Shown in pieces: positions 33,851-41,974 of a stretch of DNA of 64,000 nucleotides. Position numbers and translations under genes: made by a program. Source of the DNA: an uncultured Acetatifactor sp. GTDB taxonomy: Bacteria > Bacillota > Clostridia > Lachnospirales > Lachnospiraceae. Positions within the stretch are counted from its first letter, which is position 1. The number at the start of each line of letters is the position of its first letter. The notes under the pieces are model-generated. The model did not search any database. It saw nothing but the letters and a program-made list of their open reading frames with translations, and was not told the origin of the DNA. The DNA lies in contig CAJTSE010000001.1 in assembly GCA_910578815.1 (NCBI GenBank), positions 1 through 64,000 of the forward strand, given 5' to 3'.

Positions 33851-33965
33851 GCCGCCAACGGCGGCACAAACAATCAACAAAGAGCGCTGTTTTTGCGTTC
33901 TTCGAGGCGAAACTTAGATTTTCTTAGGTTGAATTCTTTTCTACCTTAGAAAATCTTTTCGCCTT
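33851..33965 (-). repeat. Multi-hairpin intercistronic element, copy A
   Basis: In transcript (minus) order: a long imperfect stem with core AGATTTTCTAAGGT (arms 33904-33965), a smaller stem around AAGAACGC (33880-33903), then a GCCGCC-GTT-GGCGGC hairpin (33851-33865) preceded by GATTGTTTGTG. The first stem includes the last codons and TAA of the CE2 gene. Shares sequence with the elements at 37631-37800 and 62432-62588. Confidence 0.8.
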
Positions 33966-35133
33966 CTTCTCCCAGAGATTCAATAAATGTGCTTAATTCC
34001 TCCGCCATCTTCTCTGCCTCCGGAATGCGGATATGGCCCGGCGTACCGCAGCCGTTCTTTTCATATAAAAAGTGATGCACACGGCTGCTGTCAATCTCCC
34101 TGCAGACATCGTCAATGGCGCGGTCCCAGCCTGTGTCATGCCCCAGAATGGTAGTGGTCAGCACAAAGCTGGTCCGGGGATAAATCTCCATCAGCTTTTC
34201 CAAAAAAGCCTTGTAACGTTTCCGCCAGTTTACCGCCTGCTCGCAATCGTAGTTTTCCGCCATGTAGTTTTCCGGATTGGAGTCATTCTGCCCGATGGCC
34301 ACCACCGCCACATGAGGGATCCATTTGCTGAAATCCCACGGTTTCAGTGCTCCCAGCTGGGGATTATACTGAATCTTATCGTATATGGACTCCATGCCCA
34401 CAAAATCCGGCCCGCAAAACCAACCTGTTTTGTCCAGCAGGGCCGCGCCTCCCTGCGCGGTGATATGCAGCTCCGCATTTAACTTTCTGGCCGTAATCCA
34501 GGAATAGGAATACCAGCTGTTAGAAAATTCTCCGTCATGCTCCGGGTCTTCCCGGCCTGCATATTCCACTGCCTCCGACACTTCCCCGCAAGACACGCTG
34601 TCTCCAAATACCTCAATCCTTCGTTTTGGGAGTTCACGGGGCGGCAGCACACTACTCCCGTCTTCCAACTCGAATCCATGGAAAATGAAATAATGACAGG
34701 CATCCATGCGCTTGAATAAAAGCAGCTCATGCTCCCCCGGCCCTAGATTCTTCCCCAGGCAGTATCCCTGCCGGTCATCGCCCTGCCCGCAAAGCGAATG
34801 GCTGGGGCCTCGAAAACCATCCTTAGATTCCTGACCCCCGCAGTCGGACGCAAGCTCTAAATCCATACCGGATTCACAGAGGCCGTTTTCGGCTTTTCCG
34901 TCTCCGGCAACAGGCTCCAGAAGGAACTTTTCCTGCACGCCATCTAAAATATAGCCTACATAATTGGAGGCGTAGCTTCTTATATTTGATAAAACAACTC
35001 CAATACAGCTGCCGCTGAAGCGGATACTGACATAGCTGCCCGCATAGACAAACACGGGAGCCTTTTCGTCTTCAAAGTCAATCCGGCCGCTGTAATTTAA
35101 CAATTCATGATTTGGCACAACCAACATTTTCAT
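33946..35133 (-). CDS. Carbohydrate esterase family 2-like acetyl esterase
   Basis: 395 residues, cytoplasmic. CE2 layout: N-terminal jelly-roll (about 1-150; VFVYAGSYVSIRFSGSCIGV) and SGNH catalytic domain with nucleophile Ser in EVFGDSVSCGE, the AIGQNDSN block, and catalytic His in GTPGHIRIPEA. Expected to remove 3-, 4- or 6-O-acetyl groups from mannooligosaccharides before phosphorolysis. Residues about 77-128 are a Gly/Asp/Ser/Cys-rich insertion in the jelly-roll that looks like unstructured filler. The final codons GEKIF-stop are contributed by the repeat element that begins here. Confidence 0.85.
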   Translation of the reverse strand: MKMLVVPNHELLNYSGRIDFEDEKAPVFVYAGSYVSIRFSGSCIGVVLSNIRSYASNYVGYILDGVQEKFLLEPVAGDGKAENGLCESGMDLELASDCGGQESKDGFRGPSHSLCGQGDDRQGYCLGKNLGPGEHELLLFKRMDACHYFIFHGFELEDGSSVLPPRELPKRRIEVFGDSVSCGEVSEAVEYAGREDPEHDGEFSNSWYSYSWITARKLNAELHITAQGGAALLDKTGWFCGPDFVGMESIYDKIQYNPQLGALKPWDFSKWIPHVAVVAIGQNDSNPENYMAENYDCEQAVNWRKRYKAFLEKLMEIYPRTSFVLTTTILGHDTGWDRAIDDVCREIDSSRVHHFLYEKNGCGTPGHIRIPEAEKMAEELSTFIESLGEEGEKIF

Positions 35134-35149
35134 CTACCGCCTTTAAAAT

Positions 35150-36322
35150 TTATCCCTTCAACAGCTCCAGATTTTTTTCAATCAGTCCGCACCTCTGGGC
35201 AACACATTCTACACTTCTGCCGGGATCCGAAGGGGTGTTAAACACATAATCCTTCAGTTTATCCAAGGTAGTGACGGCCACATGAAGTCTTGTGTCTGAA
35301 GAAGCATAATAAATAAACACCTCTCCTTTTTCATTGACGATAGCTCCATTGGTAAAGACAACATTGGAAACATCTCCCACTCTTTCGCTCCCTCTGGGAC
35401 CAATCAGCAGACCGGAGGGCTCTGCAATTACCCTTGAGGGATCGTCCAGGGCCGTAGCAAAGGCGTAGATTACATATCTCAAACCTGCCGCCGTATTTCT
35501 CACCCCATGAGCAATATGAATCCAGCCGGCATCCGTCTTAATTGGTACTGCACCGGCACCGTTTTTGGCTTCCGTGATCGTATGATATTTGCGAAGACTC
35601 GTCATCTTTTCTTCATCAATCACCGCATGAGTAATATCATCACAGAGTCCGAAACCCACACCTCCGCCGCTTCCAGTCTCAATAAAATCATCCATGGGCC
35701 TGGTGTAAAAAGCATATTTGCCATTGACAAATTCAGGATGCAGCACCACGTTCCGCTGCTGGGGCGAACGTAGAGTCACCAGATTATCCAGCCGCTCCCA
35801 GTGCTCCAAATCCTTTGTGCGCACGATCCCCGCCGCTGCCACGGCGGCAGACAGATCATTTACCGATTTATCCTTGCTCTCGGAGCAGAACACGCCGTAA
35901 ATATAGCCGTCTTCATGCTGTGTCAGCCTCATATCGTAAACATTGGTTTCCTCTGGACAGGTATCCTCCAGCAGAATCGGATAATCCAGAAAGCGGAAGC
36001 CGTCCACTCCGTTATCGCTTTTTGCCACGCCAAAGAAGGACTTACGGTCATTCCCTTCAATGCGGGCTACCAGGTAATAGTTCCCGTTCAGGTAAATTGC
36101 TCCGGAATTCATGACCGCATTGATCCCCAGACGCTCCATAAAATAAGGATTGCTTTCCCGGTTCAAATCATACTGCCAGGTCAATGGAAGGTGATCCCTG
36201 GTCAGGACAGGGTAAAGATAACGGTCATAGATGCCATTATAAAAATGCGGGTCCTTTTCGTTCTTACGGTTCAGCAGCATCTCCTGTTTCTTTGCCAGTT
36301 CAAAATATTTTTCGTGTATCAT
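35150..36322 (-). CDS. 4-O-beta-D-mannosyl-D-glucose phosphorylase (GH130_1)
   Basis: 390 residues. Splits Man-beta-1,4-Glc with phosphate to Man-1-P and glucose. Five-bladed propeller family marks are RDHLPLTWQYDLN, MERLGINAVMNSGAI, VARIEGNDRKSFFGVA, and the general-acid Asp in NVYDMRLTQHEDG. The GH130_1 assignment rests on similarity to characterised mannosylglucose phosphorylases and on the adjacent epimerase that makes its substrate from mannobiose. The start MIHEKYF shares TAATG with the epimerase stop, so the two are translationally coupled. Confidence 0.93.
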   Translation of the reverse strand: MIHEKYFELAKKQEMLLNRKNEKDPHFYNGIYDRYLYPVLTRDHLPLTWQYDLNRESNPYFMERLGINAVMNSGAIYLNGNYYLVARIEGNDRKSFFGVAKSDNGVDGFRFLDYPILLEDTCPEETNVYDMRLTQHEDGYIYGVFCSESKDKSVNDLSAAVAAAGIVRTKDLEHWERLDNLVTLRSPQQRNVVLHPEFVNGKYAFYTRPMDDFIETGSGGGVGFGLCDDITHAVIDEEKMTSLRKYHTITEAKNGAGAVPIKTDAGWIHIAHGVRNTAAGLRYVIYAFATALDDPSRVIAEPSGLLIGPRGSERVGDVSNVVFTNGAIVNEKGEVFIYYASSDTRLHVAVTTLDKLKDYVFNTPSDPGRSVECVAQRCGLIEKNLELLKG

Positions 36323-37578
36323 TACGCCTCTCTTTCTTTCGGGCCATTTAAGAATGCCGTCCGCCTTAATATCTCCACACACATTCTGCCGTTGTGATAA
36401 GGACATTTCCAGGGTTCAACAATGGGCCGGTCAGGATAGGGTTTACCTTCCGCATCAACCTCCCAGAACCATTCGGAGCCCTGCCGGCCGTCAACCACAT
36501 GCTCCCGAATAAACGCCCACTGCTTTAATGCTGCCTCCAGGTATTCCCCGCGGCTGTTGTTTTTTAAATAGCCGTTTAAAAATCCGACAACGCCCTCCGC
36601 CTGCACCCACCAGATCCGGTGGGTATTGACGATCCCCCTTTCACACTCATTTGCCAGGGACTGCCCATTGAAAGCCTCCCTGTAGATCTGCCCTGTCAGG
36701 TCTTTGGTGATGGGAGTAAGCTTTTTATCATAGGCAGGACTTTTCAGCACCTCGACCCCCAAGTCAATCAGCCATGCCGTCTCAATGTCGTGCCCATAGG
36801 AATGCAGATCAATAATGGAATTATAATTTTCGTCAAAAAACACCTCTTGACGATGCTTCTCCGGATTATAGATCTTCTCCGCAAAGACATCCAGGATCCA
36901 TTTCAGCCGCTCTTCTACCCTTCTGTCTCCCGAAACCTTATAGAGCTGAGTATAAGCTTCAAACACATGAAGCAGTGTATTCATGGTCTTTGCCGCCATG
37001 ACGCCGTTTTCCGACAGCTTTTCATTGGATTCCGGCTGAAAATCTACCGTAAAAGCCTCCAGATACCCTACATTATCCGTACACTTTTCTTCAATCAATT
37101 CAAACAGCCTGAAAGCGAGCTTCAAAGCCTCTTCCTCTTCCAAAGCCTCATAGCAGGAAGACAAGGCATAAATGGCAAACGCCTGATTGTATGTATGCTT
37201 TGTAGTATCCTCAGGTCTGCCGTCCGCGTACAGCGACCAGTAAATACCCCCATTGGCCTGATCCAGGCAGCTTCCTCGTAAATAGTCCAAACCGTGCTCT
37301 GCTTCTGCTTTTAGATCCTCCGGTGAAAATCCGTATTTCCTGCAATCCTCGTCTGTAATCAGCCCCTGCTTACAGCAAAGGTATACATTGGAAAAAAACC
37401 AGGTAATCCTGCTGTTTAAAATACATCCCTTTACCGCATCTCTGTCTGTTTCCAGGTTATAGGACACATATCCGTACCAGCCGCCCCGCTTATCATCCCG
37501 CAGGCTCCGCCAAAAAGGAACAATCTTTCCCAGCAGATGCTCCTTTGCTTCCGCCGCAAGTCTTTCCAACTCCGCCAT
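36322..37578 (-). CDS. Mannobiose/cellobiose 2-epimerase (AGE family)
   Basis: 418 residues with an (alpha/alpha)6 barrel. Converts beta-1,4-mannobiose to mannosylglucose. Catalytic histidines are in SYGHDIETAWL and EPWKCPYHNGRMC; other family segments are HTYNQAFAIYALS and RIWWVQAEGVVGF. I chose MAELERL with AAGGAGAGAAAA upstream and rejected the longer frame that runs through the repeat element. Coupling to GH130_1 reproduces the epimerase-phosphorylase route known for gut Firmicutes and Bacteroides. Confidence 0.93.
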   Translation of the reverse strand: MAELERLAAEAKEHLLGKIVPFWRSLRDDKRGGWYGYVSYNLETDRDAVKGCILNSRITWFFSNVYLCCKQGLITDEDCRKYGFSPEDLKAEAEHGLDYLRGSCLDQANGGIYWSLYADGRPEDTTKHTYNQAFAIYALSSCYEALEEEEALKLAFRLFELIEEKCTDNVGYLEAFTVDFQPESNEKLSENGVMAAKTMNTLLHVFEAYTQLYKVSGDRRVEERLKWILDVFAEKIYNPEKHRQEVFFDENYNSIIDLHSYGHDIETAWLIDLGVEVLKSPAYDKKLTPITKDLTGQIYREAFNGQSLANECERGIVNTHRIWWVQAEGVVGFLNGYLKNNSRGEYLEAALKQWAFIREHVVDGRQGSEWFWEVDAEGKPYPDRPIVEPWKCPYHNGRMCVEILRRTAFLNGPKEREA

Positions 37579-37630
37579 TTTTTCTCTCCTTTTATTTCTG
37601 CCTTTACTCTGTCTTTCACAATTCCCGTCA

Positions 37631-37800
37631 TGCTGCCTGCAGCAGCACAAACAATATGTGAACTGGTGCAAGTCCGTAAGAATACCCGCACAAAGCGAAC
37701 CATGTTCGCTTGGGCATTCTTACCGGAATGATTTAAATTTTCTTAGTCTGCGTCCCATGCCGAATGCAATTCGGCAGCAGACTTAGAAAATCTTCATTCC
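37631..37800 (-). repeat. Multi-hairpin intercistronic element, copy B
   Basis: In transcript order: stem GGAATGA..AGATTTTCTAAGTCTGC with its partner ending TCATTCC (37725-37800), enclosing a perfect GCCGAAT-TGC-ATTCGGC hairpin; a second stem GTAAGAAT..ATTCTTAC (37676-37723) enclosing AAGCGAAC-ATG-GTTCGCTT; then ATTGTTTG and a TGCTGC-TGCAG-GCAGCA hairpin (37631-37647). The GH5 stop codon lies in the first stem. Confidence 0.8.
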
Positions 37801-38813
37801 GTGCACACTAACCCTTGCAGCACCTTGGGATAGGCACAGGTACAGTCGTGTCTGTTAAATAAGCCGAACAGTTCTCCCTCACCCTCGAACAAGCCGTTGT
37901 CCCACCATACACAGGGAACGCCGATTCCAGCGGCTGCAGACACATAATACTTTACCCATTCCGCCCGCTCGTCCTCATTATCCTCCTTATTCATAGCTCC
38001 AAATTCTCCAATGATCACAGGAATTCCCCTGTCCGTATACAACTCCTGCAAATCTCGCATCAGCCTGTCAATTTCTTCCGTGTCATGATTCCAGTTCCTT
38101 CTGCCGGGAATCTGCAGCGCAAATTCATATGGCTCATAAGCATGTACGGAAATGATAACTTTTTTATCCTCCGGCACTGCAATATGGCGGATACCGACCT
38201 TACAGTTAGCGCCATAGCCGGGCAGCATCACGTAGCGCCCCGAATTATGGCCGCCGGCAGCCCTTACGGTTTCCAGGAACGCCCGGTTGGTGGTATTGAC
38301 CACCTCCCAGCCCTCTTCGTCGCCGCCGTTCCATTCCAGCTCCGTTCCCACCTTGCGGGGCTCGTTCTGGGCCTCGAAAATCAAATGCTCATCATAATCC
38401 GCAAACCGTTCACAGAGCTGCTTCCACACTGCCCGTATTTTCCGGCAGGCCGCCTCACAGTTGTCGTAATAGGGGAAATTCCAATCCTCATGATGAAGAT
38501 TTAAGATGATGTATGCCTTGCGGCTATATACGTAATCCACCACCTCCTGCACTCTGTCAAGCCAGCTTTTTTCGATGACGAAGTCCGGCGCCTCTCCCAA
38601 ATGATTGGTCCATGATACCGGTATCCGAACCAAATTAAAACCCGCATCCAATATACTATCCACGAATCTTTTTGTAATCACCGGATTATGCCAGGCTGTC
38701 TCAAAAGCACTGGGAGCCGCGTCCTTCTTCAGTCGTCCGTCCGTGGCATCCAGTGTATTTCCGATGCTGATTCCCACTTTAATATTTTTAACAAATTCCA
38801 TTGCTTCCGACAT
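37794..38813 (-). CDS. Cytoplasmic GH5 family beta-glycanase/exo-oligomannosidase
   Basis: 339 residues, no signal peptide. GH5 motifs: GFNLVRIPVSWTNH, LNLHHEDWNF, acid/base Glu in FEAQNEPRKVG (about residue 155), VISVHAYEPYEFA, and nucleophile Glu in PVIIGEFGAMN (about 270). Most GH5 mannanases or cellulases are secreted; an intracellular one within this operon probably acts on imported oligosaccharides, the position that GH113 fills in related Roseburia loci (inference). Start MSEAMEF has AAAGGAGACAGC upstream; the longer frame (about 95 codons more) crosses hairpins and is rejected. Confidence 0.88.
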   Translation of the reverse strand: MSEAMEFVKNIKVGISIGNTLDATDGRLKKDAAPSAFETAWHNPVITKRFVDSILDAGFNLVRIPVSWTNHLGEAPDFVIEKSWLDRVQEVVDYVYSRKAYIILNLHHEDWNFPYYDNCEAACRKIRAVWKQLCERFADYDEHLIFEAQNEPRKVGTELEWNGGDEEGWEVVNTTNRAFLETVRAAGGHNSGRYVMLPGYGANCKVGIRHIAVPEDKKVIISVHAYEPYEFALQIPGRRNWNHDTEEIDRLMRDLQELYTDRGIPVIIGEFGAMNKEDNEDERAEWVKYYVSAAAGIGVPCVWWDNGLFEGEGELFGLFNRHDCTCAYPKVLQGLVCTE

Positions 38814-38868
38814 GCTGTCTCCTTTCCCATGCTGCTGCACTGCAGGTGCTTGAAAAAGCCTTACATCC

Positions 38869-39029
38869 GCGGCTGGCCGCTGACGAGACCCTTTTGTTAA
38901 AAATTTACATAGCTTATCACTGACAGTCAATCCTTGCAAATCGCTAAGACCAAAACAATCTCGGCAGATGTCAGCCCCGCTGACGTCCCTCCCCAGCTCT
39001 CGCTCTTCCCAGTATGCCGCCTCAGCGGC
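38869..39029 (-). repeat. Hairpin-rich intercistronic region (element D)
   Basis: This 353-nt gap between GH130_2 and GH5 holds GCCGC-TGAG-GCGGC (39016-39029) with the same TTTGTTTGTG flank as elements A and B, GACGTCAGC..GCTGACATC (38966-38986) and GCGGC-CA-GCCGC (38869-38880). No gene is credible here. The long AGATTTTCTAAG stem is missing. Confidence 0.65.
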
Positions 39030-39125
39030 ACAAACAAATTCCTTTCCCTGCAATGATTCCGTTTTCACATCAGGGGGCTGCTGCAAACTCTCGTTCATTT
39101 ACAAACAGCCCCCTGGATAAACTAC

Positions 39126-39185
39126 CTCATTCCAAGCTCTCTCATTGCAAGTTACCTTATTCCAAACTATCTCATTCCAAGCTCT
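39126..39185. repeat. 15-bp tandem repeat, four units, across the GH130_2 stop
   Basis: Units are CTCATTCCAAGCTCT, CTCATTGCAAGTTAC, CTTATTCCAAACTAT and CTCATTCCAAGCTCT. The TAG of GH130_2 lies in the third unit, so the expansion spans the end of the gene; the C-terminal residues ELGMR come from it. Confidence 0.85.
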
Positions 39186-40189
39186 CTGTCATTATCGTTG
39201 GTAACACTGTGATCCTTGATATAGGCAGTGATTTCTTCCAGCGTGGTAAATGCCAGCCCTACATAACTGTCCGCACAGCCGTAGTAAATAGCGATCTTCC
39301 CGCTTTCCGAATCATGGATGGTAGCGCAGGGGAAGGTAACGTTGGGAACAAATCCTCTCTCTTCGTACCATTCCTCAGGAGTCAGTAAAAAGTTCTCACA
39401 ACGATACAATACCTTGGATGGATTCTCCAAATCAAGAATAGCACCGCCGATGGAATAGACATATCCGTTGCAGGTCCCGCTGACGCCGTGGTAGAACAAA
39501 AGCCAGCCCTCGTTAGTTTCAATGGGCGCCGCGCCGCCGCCGATCTTCAAGGACTCCCACCACTCATTACCCCGGCTCATTACATGCCTGTGCTTACCCC
39601 AGTATACCAGATCCGGGCTCTCACTGACAAAAATGTCGCCAAAGGGCGTATGGCCGGAATCGGAAGGACGGCTTAAGAGCATGAAATTGCCGTTAATCTT
39701 TCTGGGGAACAAAACCGCGTTACGGTTAAAGGGCAGGAAGGGATTCTCCAGCCTGGTAAAGGTCTTGAAATCCGTCGTTTTGGCCATGCCGATGGAGGCC
39801 CCGTAAAAGTCCTGACACCAGATGATATAATAGGTGTCTTCCACCTTTACCAGTCTGGGGTCATAGGCATAAATCGGCATAAAAGGCTTGCCTGCCTCAT
39901 CCACGAAGGGAATCTTCTCAGGATCAAACTCCCAGTGAATGGCATCCTCGCTCTTTCCCAGATAAATATAGGGAATACCGTTGGTCTGTTCGCCGCGGAA
40001 CACGCCGATAAACTTTCCCTCATAGGGCATTACCGCGCTGTTAAAAATGCGCGCTACTCCCTCTAAAGGATTGCGCCCGATAATGGGATTCTCCGTGTAC
40101 CTCCAAATAGGCGCCCCCTTTAAGCCCGCAGGCTTTTCCTGCCAGGGCACATTGGGCACTGCAGGGGAAATCATCTTAATATTGCTCAT
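39167..40189 (-). CDS. Beta-1,4-mannooligosaccharide phosphorylase (GH130_2)
   Basis: 340 residues. Phosphorolyses mannooligosaccharides from the non-reducing end to Man-1-P. GH130 signatures: GVARIFNSAVMPYEGKFIGV, FRGEQTNGIPYIYLG, general-acid Asp in YAYDPRLVKVEDTYY, and the phosphate-site block FYHGVSGTCNGYVYSIG. Subfamily 2 fits better than 1 because of length and the pairing with a separate GH130_1 four genes downstream. The start MSNIKMIS has AGAGGTATCTAT upstream. It directly follows a binding-protein gene. Confidence 0.92.
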   Translation of the reverse strand: MSNIKMISPAVPNVPWQEKPAGLKGAPIWRYTENPIIGRNPLEGVARIFNSAVMPYEGKFIGVFRGEQTNGIPYIYLGKSEDAIHWEFDPEKIPFVDEAGKPFMPIYAYDPRLVKVEDTYYIIWCQDFYGASIGMAKTTDFKTFTRLENPFLPFNRNAVLFPRKINGNFMLLSRPSDSGHTPFGDIFVSESPDLVYWGKHRHVMSRGNEWWESLKIGGGAAPIETNEGWLLFYHGVSGTCNGYVYSIGGAILDLENPSKVLYRCENFLLTPEEWYEERGFVPNVTFPCATIHDSESGKIAIYYGCADSYVGLAFTTLEEITAYIKDHSVTNDNDRELGMR

Positions 40190-40278
40190 ATAGATACCTC
40201 TCGCTGTTAATATTATGGGGCGGCCGCAGCCGCCCCAGGCTATTGTCAAGTGTCAAACTTTAAACGCCCTGCCGCGCC

Positions 40279-41877
40279 TTACTTATAGGTTGCATCCAGT
40301 GCATCCTGCACCTTCTGCTTGAAGGTTTCCTGGAACTGTGCAGGTGTCATTTCGCCCTTCATCAAAAGCTGGAGACCGTTTCCTGCATCTGTGGAATACA
40401 TATCGGAAGACAGCGAATTCCAGAAGTCAACCGTGGAGTGTGAACCAGCGTCAAACATTACGTTAAAGTTCGCCTCCTGCAGTTCGGGAGTATATGCGTT
40501 CTCGGTATACCACCAGTTCAGGGTTGCCTTGTCATCACGGAAGGAAATATCGTCATTGTACCAGTTAAAGAAGCTGGACAGCACATTGTAAGCGGTACCG
40601 GGATTCTTGCTGCCTGCCGCAATGATGTAATAGCCGGTGCCGGACGCAGCGTTCTTGCCAGGGTTGGTATCCTTGTTGCCGGAAGGACCTACGGGCCAGC
40701 GTACATAAGCGGTATCAAAGGTCAGATTCTTCGCACTGTAGTCATTATTCTCATCACTGGGAGAATAGTTGTTCTGGCCGTTGGCAATCCACACTGCAAT
40801 GGGGAAGAAGCCTACGTTGTTCTGGCAGTACTGAATTCTCATGCTGTCGGAGGGTGTTCCCTCATAGTCGTAAGGATAGCAAATGCTGTAGCCGTCAGCA
40901 GACTTATAGGTATTGTACATATCATACATCATCTGCAGGGCCTCGCCCGTTGCCTGCGTGGAAAGATGCTCCGTGGTGCCGGAAGCAATATCCGCTCCGT
41001 TGGACATCATCAGCTGCTCAAAAGTCTCCTGCTCATATCCGCAGTAGCCGAACTGATCAACCTGTCCGTCGCCGTCGGTATCCTGAGTCAACACCTGGCA
41101 GTACTCGATGAACTTCTCCCAGGTCCACTCGCCTTTCTCCCACAGAACTCTGGGATCCTCCAGGTTGTTCTCTTCCAGAAGCTGCAAGTTAAAACCAAGA
41201 GGATAAGTACCTTCTACGTTGCTCTGTCCGGATTTGGTATAGAGGATGCAGGCCTTGCCGTCGCCCAGATCCAGATAACCCATGTTGGACTGATCGGTAA
41301 GCAGATCATCGTCCGCGGGGAGGATGGTCTTTAAGTCCACTGCCAGACCGTTCATCTGTGCGGGAATAGCCATCTGTGCCTCTACCAGGTAAACCTCACA
41401 GTCAGGAGAGCCGGCAATGATGGAGGTATTGATAGAGTCCTGTACGCCGGCATAGGTCAAATTCTCCCAGGAGAAGGTTACACCGTACTTCTCTTCGATT
41501 GCCTTTACATTGTCCCACTTTGCCTGAGCAACGTTCCTGTTAATTTCCTTCTGCTTTGCAGTTTCCTCATCATCGTCTTCCTTAGCCTGAGCGGTAACCC
41601 AGTCAGGATTAACGGTCATATCTCCGCCTTTATAATGGGTACTGTCATAGTATTGTACCCACCAGCAGCCGATCTCAATACTGCCGTCACCGGTCCCGAA
41701 CAAATCCCCGGAAGCGCCGGAATTACCCGCGTTATTCGAGTTGCCTGCATTCCCCTGATTGCCCGGAGTGCCGCTGTTTCCCTGGCTTTCACCGTTGCCG
41801 TCGTTTCCGCAGGCTGCCATGGACAGGGTCATTGCGGCAGCCAGCCCCAGTGCCATAAATTTCTTCATATTCTTCAT
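40279..41877 (-). CDS. Sugar ABC transporter substrate-binding lipoprotein
   Basis: 532 residues. Signal peptide and lipobox MAAC (Cys about 23), then a Gly/Asn-rich linker (NAGNSNNAGNSG) and a two-lobe solute-binding fold (EKYGVTFSWEN, KGEWTWEKFIEYCQVL, FGYCGYEQ). Larger than MalE and closer to binding proteins for oligosaccharides. Transcribed after a permease pair (43946-45888), with which it probably works, and just before the mannan phosphorylase. Likely ligand is a mannooligosaccharide (inference). Confidence 0.9.
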   Translation of the reverse strand: MKNMKKFMALGLAAAMTLSMAACGNDGNGESQGNSGTPGNQGNAGNSNNAGNSGASGDLFGTGDGSIEIGCWWVQYYDSTHYKGGDMTVNPDWVTAQAKEDDDEETAKQKEINRNVAQAKWDNVKAIEEKYGVTFSWENLTYAGVQDSINTSIIAGSPDCEVYLVEAQMAIPAQMNGLAVDLKTILPADDDLLTDQSNMGYLDLGDGKACILYTKSGQSNVEGTYPLGFNLQLLEENNLEDPRVLWEKGEWTWEKFIEYCQVLTQDTDGDGQVDQFGYCGYEQETFEQLMMSNGADIASGTTEHLSTQATGEALQMMYDMYNTYKSADGYSICYPYDYEGTPSDSMRIQYCQNNVGFFPIAVWIANGQNNYSPSDENNDYSAKNLTFDTAYVRWPVGPSGNKDTNPGKNAASGTGYYIIAAGSKNPGTAYNVLSSFFNWYNDDISFRDDKATLNWWYTENAYTPELQEANFNVMFDAGSHSTVDFWNSLSSDMYSTDAGNGLQLLMKGEMTPAQFQETFKQKVQDALDATYK

Positions 41878-41974
41878 ATTAGAATAAATCCTCCTATTCT
41901 TTGAAGCAGACCGGCTCAGCCGAAGCCCGGCCGGCCTGCATATCTACGAGTCTGAAATTAGAATCGCACTTGCC

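Noticed and set aside
38814..39098. N-terminal extension of the GH5 gene by about 95 codons
   Set aside because: The added codons run through hairpins and a repeat and have no homology-like features, while MSEAMEF has a strong ribosome site.
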